Shown one piece after another: positions 1-6,267 of a DNA stretch of 13,660 nt. Made by a program: the position numbers and the translations under genes. The stretch is taken from positions 17,548 to 31,207 of the forward strand of contig JAKBTP010000224.1 in assembly GCA_021844355.1 (NCBI GenBank), in the 5' to 3' direction. The stretch's first letter is position 1; every line of letters begins with the position of its first letter. The notes under the pieces were generated by a model that saw nothing but the letters and a program-made list of their open reading frames with translations, ran no database searches and had not been told where the DNA came from. This DNA is from a bacterium (lineage in GTDB: Bacteria > Chloroflexota > Dormibacteria > Aeolococcales > Bog-877).

Positions 1-294
1 ATGGAGGGGGGCACCGTCGTCGAGAAGGTCGCCGCCATGGGGCCCACCGAGGGGGTGGACGTGGAGACCCTCCGCTTCGGTGACCTCCTGGAGATGGGGA
101 TCATGGACCCGGCCAAGGTGGTCAAGACCAGCCTGGAGAGCGCCAGTTCGGTGGCGGGGATGCTGCTCACCACCCAGGTGCTCGTGGCGGACCGGCCCGA
201 GCCTCCCGCTCCGGCGCCAATGGGGGGTGACCCGGGGATGGGTGGCATGGGTGGCATGGACGGGATGGACGGCATGGATGACATGGACTTCTGA
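1..294 (+). CDS. groL: Chaperonin GroEL (Hsp60), C-terminal fragment
   Basis: Partial gene, cut by the left window edge; the first ATG is an internal Met of the EGGTVVEKV stretch, not a start. GroEL forms the cytosolic double-ring folding chamber with GroES and uses ATP. The 97 visible residues are the end of the equatorial domain: VVEKV (6-10), MGIMDPAKVV (32-41, with the conserved DP at 36-37), SSVAGMLLTT (49-58), then a flexible tail rich in Gly, Met and Asp. Oddities: the position normally reading GYNAATGEY reads GVDVETLRF (18-26), and the tail is an exact 9-bp repeat ending in acidic residues and Phe. The next gene starts 26 bp downstream with no terminator between, so readthrough is plausible. 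Family is certain. Whether this is the main or an extra groEL copy cannot be told, because no groES is visible. Confidence 0.95.
   Translation: MEGGTVVEKVAAMGPTEGVDVETLRFGDLLEMGIMDPAKVVKTSLESASSVAGMLLTTQVLVADRPEPPAPAPMGGDPGMGGMGGMDGMDGMDDMDF
238..291 (+). repeat. Six-unit 9-bp tandem repeat encoding the GroEL tail
   Basis: Six consecutive in-frame 9-bp units, each beginning with ATG (at 238, 247, 256, 265, 274 and 283). They encode MGG, MGG, MDG, MDG, MDD and MDF in order, followed by the stop. GroEL tails are commonly GGM repeats that project into the folding cavity. Here the units become progressively more acidic towards the end. The repeat probably arose by slippage and can vary in copy number without breaking the frame (inference). 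Confidence 0.85.
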
Positions 295-308
295 GGCCCC
301 CTAGGCCG

Positions 309-314
309 CAGAAT
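309..314 (+). promoter_or_regulatory. Weak -10-like box ahead of the amidohydrolase start
   Basis: CAGAAT keeps the two most conserved -10 positions (A2 and T6) and ends six bases before the ATG at 321. That is the spacing expected for a leaderless transcript. There is no purine-rich ribosome binding site upstream of this ATG. Four of six matches in a GC-rich genome is weak evidence, and cotranscription from groEL is an equally good explanation. Confidence 0.18.
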
Positions 315-320
315 GTCGCC

Positions 321-1184
321 ATGCCCCCCACCCGCCAGCTGACCGCCGCCGCCTGCCAGTACGCGCCCTCCGTCGGCGATCTCCCCGGCAACCGCCTCCT
401 TGCCGAGCGCTGGATACGGCGGGCGGCGGCGGAGGGGGCGGGGCTGATCGTGCTGCCCGAGCTGGCCGCCTCGGGGTACACATTCCAGAGCCAGGAGGAG
501 GCGGCCGCCTGCTCCGAGGGCCGGGACGGCCCGACCGTGTCGGGCTGGGTTGAACTTTGCCGGGAGCTCGATGTGCATCTGGTGGCCGGGTTCGCCGAGG
601 CCGATGGAGATCGGCGGTTCAACTCCGCCGCGGTGGTGGGACCCTCGGGCCTGCTGGGGGTGTACCGCAAGGCCCACCTGTTCAACGACGAGAAGAGCTT
701 CTTCGAGCCCGGCGACTCGGGGTTCCTGGTCTATGACCTCGGCCCCTGCCGACTCGGGGTGCTGATCTGCTACGACCTCTGGTTCCCGGAGGCTGCGCGG
801 GTGCTCACCCTGCGAGGCGCGGAGGTGGTAGCCGTCCCGACCAACTGGGTCGCCAACTTCCGCCGCCCCGCCGTGGACGGGATGGGGTGGACCATGGGCG
901 ACTACGCCAGCGTGGGAGTGGCCACCCAGAACCAGGTCTTCGTGGTCGCCGCCGATCGCATAGGTTCGGAGCGCGGGGTGGAGTTTGTCGGCTGCAGCTG
1001 TGCCGTGGCTCCCAACGGCGCGATGCTGGCCGGCCCAGCCGCCCCAGCAGACGAGCAGCTGCTGGTGGTCCAGCTTGACCTTGAGTGGGTGGCCCGGGCG
1101 AGGCAGCGGACCCCGCGCAACCACACCCTGGAGGACCGTCGGCCGGAGCTCTACGCGCCCCTCCTTGACGGGCAGGGGGGGTGA
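321..1184 (+). CDS. Carbon-nitrogen hydrolase (nitrilase superfamily amidase)
   Basis: A 287-residue cytosolic enzyme with the single-domain nitrilase fold, expected to hydrolyse a C-N bond of an amide, carbamoyl or nitrile compound through a Cys thioester. The Glu-Lys-Cys triad is visible: Glu47 in LPELAASGY, Lys117 in YRKAHLF, and Cys150 in LICYDLWFPEAAR. NWVANFRRP follows the catalytic Cys block and belongs to the substrate-facing region. Length is typical of the amidase/N-carbamoyl branches and short for true nitrilases. The exact substrate cannot be read; ICYDLWFPE is shared by several amidase groups. ATG 321 is chosen because the conserved LTAAACQYAP strand follows within seven residues and an ATG at 313 is out of frame. 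The stop overlaps the helicase start (GTGA), so the two are probably coupled. Its link to groEL and DNA-repair genes is unexplained. Confidence 0.9.
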   Translation: MPPTRQLTAAACQYAPSVGDLPGNRLLAERWIRRAAAEGAGLIVLPELAASGYTFQSQEEAAACSEGRDGPTVSGWVELCRELDVHLVAGFAEADGDRRFNSAAVVGPSGLLGVYRKAHLFNDEKSFFEPGDSGFLVYDLGPCRLGVLICYDLWFPEAARVLTLRGAEVVAVPTNWVANFRRPAVDGMGWTMGDYASVGVATQNQVFVVAADRIGSERGVEFVGCSCAVAPNGAMLAGPAAPADEQLLVVQLDLEWVARARQRTPRNHTLEDRRPELYAPLLDGQGG

Positions 1185-3421
1185 GCCCGGGAGGGATCGC
1201 CGGAGAGGTGGACGCCACCGAGCTGCTGGCGGGGCTGAACCCGGCCCAGGCGGAGGCGGTGACCGCTCCGGACGTGCCGCTGCTGGTCCTCGCCGGCGCC
1301 GGGTCCGGCAAGACACGGGTCCTCACCCACCGGGTCGCCTACCTGGTGGCCACCCGTCGAGCCCAACCTCCGCGTGTCTTGGCGGTGACCTTCACCAACA
1401 AGGCGGCGCGGGAGATGCGCTCCCGCCTGGGCGCGCTCCTCGGGGGCGGAGTCGAGGGGATGTGGCTGGGCACCTTCCACGCCATGGGGGCACGCATGCT
1501 GCGACAGCGTGGGGAGCTGGCTGGAGTGCCGAAGGACTTTGTCATCTACGACGAGGGCGACCGCGCCGCGGTGATGAAGGAGGCCATGGCCCAGGCCGGC
1601 GTGGACGAGAAGCGCTTCAGCCTGGCATCGATCTCGGCTGAGATCTCGCGGGCTAAGAACGACCTCCGGGGGTCGGAGGAGTTCCGACTGGCGGCCCGAG
1701 GGTTCGTCGAGTCTCAGGCGGCGCGAGTCTACCCCCTCTACGAGGCCCTGCTGGAGACCAATCGGGCCCTCGACTTCGACGACCTCCTGCTCAAGGTGGT
1801 GCGGCTTCTCGAGTCATCTGGGGAGGCGCTGGAGCGCTACCGCGACCGCTTCCGTCATGTGCTGGTGGACGAGTACCAGGACACCAACCGGGCCCAGTAC
1901 CGGATCCTGCGCCTTCTGGTGGGGGAGCATCGCCGGGTGACGGTGGTCGGGGACCCGGACCAATCGGTGTACAGCTGGCGGGGGGCTGACCTCCGCAACA
2001 TCCTGGAGTTCCAGCGGGACTACCCGGACGCTTTGGTGGTGCCGCTGGAGCAGAACTACCGCAGCACCGCCGCCATCCTCCGGGCTGCGGGGGCGGTGAT
2101 CCGGGAGAACACCAGGCGGCTGGACAAAGGCCTCTGGACCGCGGGACCCGAGGGGGACCCGGTGCAGGTGGGCCAGTTCTACGACGAGCGCGAGGAGGCA
2201 TCGGCGGTGGCGGCCGAGGCGCGCCGGCTCCACGCGCTGGGGGAGCTCGCCTGGGGGGACGTGGCGGTCCTCTACCGGACCAACGCCCAGTCGCGGGCCC
2301 TGGAGGAGGTCCTCCTCCGGGAGGGGATCCCCTACCGGCTCATCGGCGGCCTTCGCTTCTACCAGCGCAAGGAGGTGAAGGACGTCCTGGCCTACCTCCG
2401 CCTCCTGGCGAACCCCTCAGACCGGGTGGCCTTCGAGCGCGTCATCAACGTGCCCCGCCGGGGCGTGGGGGCGCAGTCCATCGCCCAGGTGCGCGACCTG
2501 CTGCAGGTGGGTGGCGGCCGGCTGGAGGCGGTGCTGGAGATTCCCGAGCTGGCCGGGCTCCGGGGGGCCGCCGCCCAGGGGTTGCGCCGTTTTCACGACC
2601 TGCTGGAGGATCTCCATGACTACTCGTCCAGGTGGCCGCTGGTGCAGCTGCTGGACCGCCTCCTGGAGCGCAGCGGGTACCGTCAGCTGGTGCGCGACGG
2701 CACCCCCGAGGGAGAGGAGCGCTGGGCCAACCTCACCGAGCTCCGAGGGCTTGCCGCCGAGCTTGGTGACGACCCCGCGGCCTCCACCCTGCCCGCCTTC
2801 CTGGAGCAGCTGGCGCTGGCCGGCGACGTGGACCAGATGGACGACTCCACCTCCGGGGCCCTCACCCTGATCACGCTGCACCAGGTCAAGGGGCTCGAGT
2901 TCCCGGTGGTGTTCGTGACCGGGGTGGAGGAGGGCCTGCTGCCGCACGTCCGCTCGCTGGACTCCGACGCCAGCCTGGAGGAGGAGCGCCGTCTGCTCTA
3001 CGTCGGGATGACCAGGGCGCGGCAGCGCCTCTACCTCAGTCACTGCTTCCAGCGCCACCTGTACGGCAGCCCTCGAGGAGCCACCCCCTCCCGCTTCCTG
3101 AAGCCCCTCAGCGCCCTCCAGGGGACCTCGGGCTGGGGGGCCCCGGGCTCCTTCGTGGCGCCGCCGGCGACCCGCGGCCAGCCGCTGGTCCTGACCAGGG
3201 CGCGAGAGGCCATCCTCCGCGAGGTGACCAAGGCGGCCCCGGCGGTGGTGTCCGGCCCGCGATACGCCGCCGGGGACCGGGTGGAGCACCAGCGATTCGG
3301 CCGCGGGGTGATCAGGGTGAGCGAGATGACCCCGGGGGGCGAGGAGGTGGTGATCGACTTCGAGACCGCCGGGCGGCGCCGGTTCGCCGTGAGCGACGCG
3401 GTGCTGCGGAAGCTGGCCTGA
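1181..3421 (+). CDS. pcrA: ATP-dependent DNA helicase UvrD/PcrA
   Basis: A superfamily 1A 3'-5' DNA helicase of 746 residues, the normal length, acting in nucleotide excision repair, replication-fork rescue and removal of blocking complexes. All motifs appear in order: Q motif LNPAQAEAV (19-27), Walker A AGAGSGKT (38-45), motif Ia FTNKAAREMR, motif II DEYQD (230-234), motif III GDPDQSVYSWRG (257-268), motif IV QNYRST, motif V TLHQVKGLEF (565-574) and motif VI LLYVGMTRAR (605-614). After a Gly/Pro-rich linker, the last ~55 residues (GDRVEHQRFGRGVI onward) form the Tudor-like C-terminal domain that binds RNA polymerase in PcrA/UvrD. GTG 1181 is chosen for its 4-base overlap with the amidohydrolase stop; an internal GTG at 1208 is a less likely alternative. 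The stop overlaps the ligA ATG by one base. UvrD is an equally valid name. Confidence 0.96.
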   Translation: MSPGGIAGEVDATELLAGLNPAQAEAVTAPDVPLLVLAGAGSGKTRVLTHRVAYLVATRRAQPPRVLAVTFTNKAAREMRSRLGALLGGGVEGMWLGTFHAMGARMLRQRGELAGVPKDFVIYDEGDRAAVMKEAMAQAGVDEKRFSLASISAEISRAKNDLRGSEEFRLAARGFVESQAARVYPLYEALLETNRALDFDDLLLKVVRLLESSGEALERYRDRFRHVLVDEYQDTNRAQYRILRLLVGEHRRVTVVGDPDQSVYSWRGADLRNILEFQRDYPDALVVPLEQNYRSTAAILRAAGAVIRENTRRLDKGLWTAGPEGDPVQVGQFYDEREEASAVAAEARRLHALGELAWGDVAVLYRTNAQSRALEEVLLREGIPYRLIGGLRFYQRKEVKDVLAYLRLLANPSDRVAFERVINVPRRGVGAQSIAQVRDLLQVGGGRLEAVLEIPELAGLRGAAAQGLRRFHDLLEDLHDYSSRWPLVQLLDRLLERSGYRQLVRDGTPEGEERWANLTELRGLAAELGDDPAASTLPAFLEQLALAGDVDQMDDSTSGALTLITLHQVKGLEFPVVFVTGVEEGLLPHVRSLDSDASLEEERRLLYVGMTRARQRLYLSHCFQRHLYGSPRGATPSRFLKPLSALQGTSGWGAPGSFVAPPATRGQPLVLTRAREAILREVTKAAPAVVSGPRYAAGDRVEHQRFGRGVIRVSEMTPGGEEVVIDFETAGRRRFAVSDAVLRKLA

Positions 3422-5448
3422 TGGCCTCGCCACCCCGGGAGGCCAGGGCCCGGGCCGCCGAGCTGCGCGAGGAGCTGGCGCGGCACAACTACCTCTACTA
3501 CGTGCTCGACTCCCCGGCGGTGACGGACGCGGAATACGACCTCCTGATGCGGGAGCTTCTCGAGCTGGAGGAGCGCTTCCCGACCCTCCGGACCAAGGAC
3601 TCCCCCACCCAGCGGGTGGGGGCGGTGGGAACCACCCCTTTCCGCAAGGTCCGCCACCGCACCCCGATGCGCTCGCTCCAGAACGCGGTCTCCGAGGCCG
3701 AGGTGCAGCAGTTCCGCCGGCGGCTGGAGGTGGCGCTGGGCCAGGCCCCGGACCTGCTAGCCGAGCTCAAGATGGACGGGCTGGCGGTGAGCCTCACCTA
3801 CCACCGAGCTGCGCTGGTCCAGGCGGCCACGAGGGGGGACGGCGAGACCGGGGAGGAGATAACGGCCAACGTCCGCACCATCGCCGGGATCCCCGCGCAG
3901 TTTGACGTGGATGCCGATGGGGTTGTCGAGCAGTTGGAGATTCGGGGCGAGGTCTACATGCCCAAGGCCGTCCTGGCCGAGCTCAATCGCGGACGCTCGG
4001 CCCAGGGTCTGGAGCTGTACTCCAACTGCCGGAACGCGGCAGCGGGAAGTCTGCGGCAGCTCGACCCCGAGGTCACGCGGGCGCGGGGCCTGGCCGCCTA
4101 CTTCTATGCCTGCGACCCCCCGCCCTCCGGGGTCCTCACCCAGCATGAGCTCCTGGACTGGTTGGAGGCCCAGGGCTTCCCCGTCAACGCCAACCGGCAG
4201 CTGCTGGAGGGAGGCGAAGGGGTGATGGAGCTGCTGGCCAGCTGGCAGGCGCGGCGGGCCGAGCTGCCCTACGAGATCGATGGGGTGGTTCTGAAGGTGG
4301 ACAGCCTGCAGTGGCAGGGCGAGTTGGGGTCCGACAGCCGGGCCCCGCGCTGGGCGGTGGCCTACAAGTTCCCCCCGGAGGAACGCGAGACCCGCGTCCT
4401 GGCGATCGACGTGAGCATCGGGCGGACCGGCGCAGCCACCCCGGTGGCGGTGCTCGAGCCGGTCGAGGTGGCGGGGTCAACGGTGAGCCACGTCACCCTG
4501 CACAACGAGGACCAGGTCCGGCGCAAGGACGTCCGGGTGGGGGACACGGTGGTGGTGCGCAAGGCGGGAGATGTGATTCCCGAGGTGGTGCGGGTGGAGC
4601 TGGAGCGCCGTCCCCCGGAGACCCAGCCTTTCCAGATGCCCACCAGCTGCCCGGCCTGTGGAGCCCCACTGGTCCGCGAGGAGGGCGAGGTCGTGACCCG
4701 CTGCCTGAACCCCCTCTGCCCCGCCCAGCGGCTGGCCACCCTGCTTCACTTCGTGAGCCGGGACGCCCTGAACATCGACCGCCTGGGCCCAGCGATCCTC
4801 CAGGAGCTGCTGGGGCGGGGTCTCATCTCCAGCCCTGCGGACCTCTTCCGGCTGACTCCGGAGCAGCTAGAGGAGCTGCCCGGGCTGGCTCGCAAGTCGG
4901 CGCGCCAGCTCAGCGACGCGCTGAACGCCCGCCGCCGCCCCAAGTTGGGTGCGTTCCTGTACGCGCTGGGGATCCCCCACGTGGGCAGGCGCACGGCCGA
5001 GCTGCTGGCGGAGCACTTCGGCACCCTGCCCCGCCTGGTGGCCGCCGGGCCAGATGAGCTGGCCGCGATCGCCGGAGTGGGGCCCGTGCTGGCGGCGGCC
5101 ATCTCCGCCTACCTCTCCAGTGACGGAACGCGGGCCCTTCTGGCCCAGCTGGCGGAGGTCGGAGTGGATCCCCAGGCGGAGTCCAGCGGCGGCGGGCCCT
5201 GGCGCGGGCGCACCGTGGTCGTGACCGGGACGCTGCCCGGGTTCACCCGGGCCGAGGCCGAGGGCGCCATCCGCGGGCTCGGAGGCTCAGCCGCCAGCAG
5301 CGTGTCGCGGAAGACCACGGCCGTGGTCGCCGGTGAGGGCGCGGGCTCCAAGCTGGCGGCGGCTCAGCGGCTCGGAGTCCCGGTCCTGGACGCCGATCAG
5401 TTCCGGCGCTGGCTGGATCACCCCGAGGGTGGGCCGGAGTCGCTCTGA
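3421..5448 (+). CDS. ligA: NAD+-dependent DNA ligase LigA
   Basis: The essential bacterial ligase that seals nicks between Okazaki fragments and after repair, using NAD+. At 675 residues it is full length, with every domain present. Domain Ia (NMN binding) includes Asp36, Tyr39 and Asp40 in VTDAEYD. The nucleotidyltransferase domain has the AMP-accepting Lys117 in ELKMDG, plus RGEVYMPK, EIDGVVLKVD (Lys292) and VAYKFPPEE (Lys316). The OB fold includes VRVGDTVVVRKAGDVIPEVV. The zinc finger uses Cys410, Cys413, Cys428 and Cys433. Helix-hairpin-helix repeats follow (ELPGLARKSA; IAGVGPVLAAAI), then a BRCT domain from about 594 (WRGRTVVVTGTLPGF) to the end. It starts inside the pcrA stop (TGATG), indicating coupling. 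Its last 31 bp overlap the 3' end of the convergent gene on the other strand. Confidence 0.98.
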   Translation: MASPPREARARAAELREELARHNYLYYVLDSPAVTDAEYDLLMRELLELEERFPTLRTKDSPTQRVGAVGTTPFRKVRHRTPMRSLQNAVSEAEVQQFRRRLEVALGQAPDLLAELKMDGLAVSLTYHRAALVQAATRGDGETGEEITANVRTIAGIPAQFDVDADGVVEQLEIRGEVYMPKAVLAELNRGRSAQGLELYSNCRNAAAGSLRQLDPEVTRARGLAAYFYACDPPPSGVLTQHELLDWLEAQGFPVNANRQLLEGGEGVMELLASWQARRAELPYEIDGVVLKVDSLQWQGELGSDSRAPRWAVAYKFPPEERETRVLAIDVSIGRTGAATPVAVLEPVEVAGSTVSHVTLHNEDQVRRKDVRVGDTVVVRKAGDVIPEVVRVELERRPPETQPFQMPTSCPACGAPLVREEGEVVTRCLNPLCPAQRLATLLHFVSRDALNIDRLGPAILQELLGRGLISSPADLFRLTPEQLEELPGLARKSARQLSDALNARRRPKLGAFLYALGIPHVGRRTAELLAEHFGTLPRLVAAGPDELAAIAGVGPVLAAAISAYLSSDGTRALLAQLAEVGVDPQAESSGGGPWRGRTVVVTGTLPGFTRAEAEGAIRGLGGSAASSVSRKTTAVVAGEGAGSKLAAAQRLGVPVLDADQFRRWLDHPEGGPESL

Positions 5449-5933
5449 TCCTCCTGGAGGCTGGCGCCGGCGAGCGAAGCCAGCCGGATCACCTCCGACT
5501 CGAGGTTGGCGCAGTCCCCGGCCAGTTGGGCCCACCCCGGGCCGAGGGAGGCCAGGGCGGCCGCAGCGGTGCTGAGCAGGGTGGCGGCGTCCCGCAGAGC
5601 CAACCTTGCGGCAGCGCTCTCCACCCGGGACACCAGCTGGTCCGGGGGCAGGTCGAGGTCGGCGGCCAGCCCCCGCATCAGCGCGCCCCAGCGATCTCGG
5701 GCGTGTTCCAGCCGCTGGGCGGACTCGGCCACCTCGCCCTGGGCCTTCCTACTGGCCCGCCGCGCCCCGGAGATGGGCTCGGCCATCTGCACGGCGTCGG
5801 CTCCCAGGCGGCCCGGAGAGTCCAGGAGGATCCGCGCCGACCGCGCGGCGGCGAACGCCGCCATGGCCGCCTCCAGAGCGGCGGCGGCCAGGGCGTCGCG
5901 GTCGGGGTGCCGGGTGCCGGGTGAGTTCGCCAC
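5418..5933 (-). CDS. Hypothetical Ala-rich helical protein (171 residues)
   Basis: I do not recognise a family. The case for a real gene is codon usage: read from GTG 5933 downwards, third positions are overwhelmingly G or C, as in the neighbours, whereas the opposite frame gives an unnatural Ser/Arg/Ala string. The product is 25 % Ala (43 of 171), with long charged-amphipathic stretches (roughly 13-35 and 55-165) interrupted at DLPPDQ and GPGW, suggesting a small helical bundle or coiled coil. It has one Cys, two Trp, no signal peptide, no membrane segment and no recognisable catalytic motif; both ends look disordered. A TAG two codons upstream of GTG 5933 limits the start to this codon or an internal Met. 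It converges on ligA (31-bp overlap) and diverges from gatC, 19 bp between start codons. It could be a lineage-specific accessory of either neighbour; no function is assigned. Confidence 0.62.
   Translation of the reverse strand: MANSPGTRHPDRDALAAAALEAAMAAFAAARSARILLDSPGRLGADAVQMAEPISGARRASRKAQGEVAESAQRLEHARDRWGALMRGLAADLDLPPDQLVSRVESAAARLALRDAATLLSTAAAALASLGPGWAQLAGDCANLESEVIRLASLAGASLQEDQSDSGPPSG
5459..5485. terminator. GC-rich hairpin just after ligA (possible terminator)
   Basis: A perfect 7-bp inverted repeat, GGCTGGC at 5459-5465 and GCCAGCC at 5479-5485, with a 13-base loop, begins 10 bases after the ligA stop. It could end the pcrA-ligA transcript or slow polymerase where two convergent genes meet. 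There is no T-run after it on either strand, so it is not a canonical intrinsic terminator. It lies inside the coding region of the reversed hypothetical gene, and chance pairing is common at this GC content. Confidence 0.2.
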
Positions 5934-5936
5934 CGG

Positions 5937-5941
5937 TTCCT
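5937..5941 (-). promoter_or_regulatory. Possible Shine-Dalgarno for the reversed hypothetical gene
   Basis: On the minus strand AGGAA lies three bases before the GTG start at 5933-5931. The match is good but the spacing is short, so its role is uncertain. Its outermost base overlaps the first base of the TATAAT box serving gatC on the other strand. Transcription of gatC and translation signals of this gene therefore share the same few base pairs. Confidence 0.3.
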
Positions 5942-5946
5942 ATAAT
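5941..5946 (+). promoter_or_regulatory. Consensus -10 box (TATAAT) predicting a leaderless gatC mRNA
   Basis: A perfect TATAAT in a region where A/T runs are scarce. It ends six bases before the GTG start of gatC at 5953, so the expected transcription start (about seven bases after the box) falls on or next to the start codon. No ribosome binding site precedes gatC, consistent with leaderless translation. No convincing -35 hexamer (TTGACA-like) lies 16-18 bases upstream. This would be the promoter for the gatCAB-methyltransferase chain, perhaps through dnaE. Confidence 0.6.
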
Positions 5947-5952
5947 CGCCTA

Positions 5953-6267
5953 GTGGTGGGAGCTGATCGAGGAGACGGTGCAGGGGGTCTCGACCTGGCT
6001 CTGGTCGCCCACCTCAGCAGGCTGGCGCGGCTGGGCCTCACCGATGCGGAGATGGAGGCCATCCTTCCCCAGCTCCGAGCCATTCTTGCGGCAGTTGACC
6101 GCCTGCAGGAGGCCGACGTCAGCGGGGTGGATGCCACCGCCCAGATCGGAGGCCTGTACGACGTGATGCGGGACGACCAGGTGGAGCCCGGCCTGACCGC
6201 GGGGGAGGCGCTGGCCAACGCGCCCAGCCACGAGGCCGGTCTCCTGCGGGTGCCCGCAATCCAGTGA
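5953..6267 (+). CDS. gatC: Asp-tRNA(Asn)/Glu-tRNA(Gln) amidotransferase subunit C
   Basis: The small GatC subunit wraps around GatA and holds GatA and GatB together in the tRNA-dependent amidotransferase. The family core is VAHLSRLARLGLTDAEME, followed by the helix that packs on GatA, a linker (DVSGVDATAQI) and a C-terminal VMRDDQVEPGL segment. With GTG 5953 the product is 104 residues, about ten more at the N-terminus than usual. The only other ordinary start nearby is GTG 5956, one codon later; none lies between there and the conserved core. The frame stays open far upstream (to 5506), but that stretch is the shadow of the reversed gene. The last bases overlap the gatA GTG (GTGA). The start is only 19 bp from the divergent hypothetical gene and sits directly behind a TATAAT box. 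Confidence 0.9.
   Translation: MVGADRGDGAGGLDLALVAHLSRLARLGLTDAEMEAILPQLRAILAAVDRLQEADVSGVDATAQIGGLYDVMRDDQVEPGLTAGEALANAPSHEAGLLRVPAIQ

Noticed and set aside
295..320. GGCC...GGCC inverted repeat between groEL and the amidohydrolase as a terminator
   Set aside because: Only a 4-bp stem with no T-run, which is expected by chance at this GC content.
2869..2898. Motif V of the helicase reads HQVKGLEF rather than the usual HSAKGLEF
   Set aside because: The catalytically relevant His, Lys, Gly and Glu are kept, and I recall variation at the Ser-Ala positions in UvrD-like proteins of other phyla, so it is not a defect.
2417..3433. 338-codon open frame on the minus strand opposite pcrA
   Set aside because: The same codon-aligned shadow effect over clear helicase motifs; the translation is compositionally odd and has no domain.
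4648..4719. LigA zinc finger with four rather than five residues between the last two Cys
   Set aside because: Many bacterial LigA proteins have the shorter CxNPxC form, so this is ordinary variation.
5486..5496. GGATCACCTCC, identical to the 3' end of 16S rRNA (anti-Shine-Dalgarno)
   Set aside because: Flanking bases do not match 16S rRNA. On the minus strand these bases are ordinary codons of the hypothetical gene with no open frame after them, so an 11-base coincidence is the simplest reading.
5506..5952. Upstream extension of the gatC frame, giving a 253-residue protein
   Set aside because: The extra 149 residues are a Ser/Arg/Ala-rich string without GC3 coding character, opposite the better-supported reversed gene. 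GatC proteins are about 95-105 residues.
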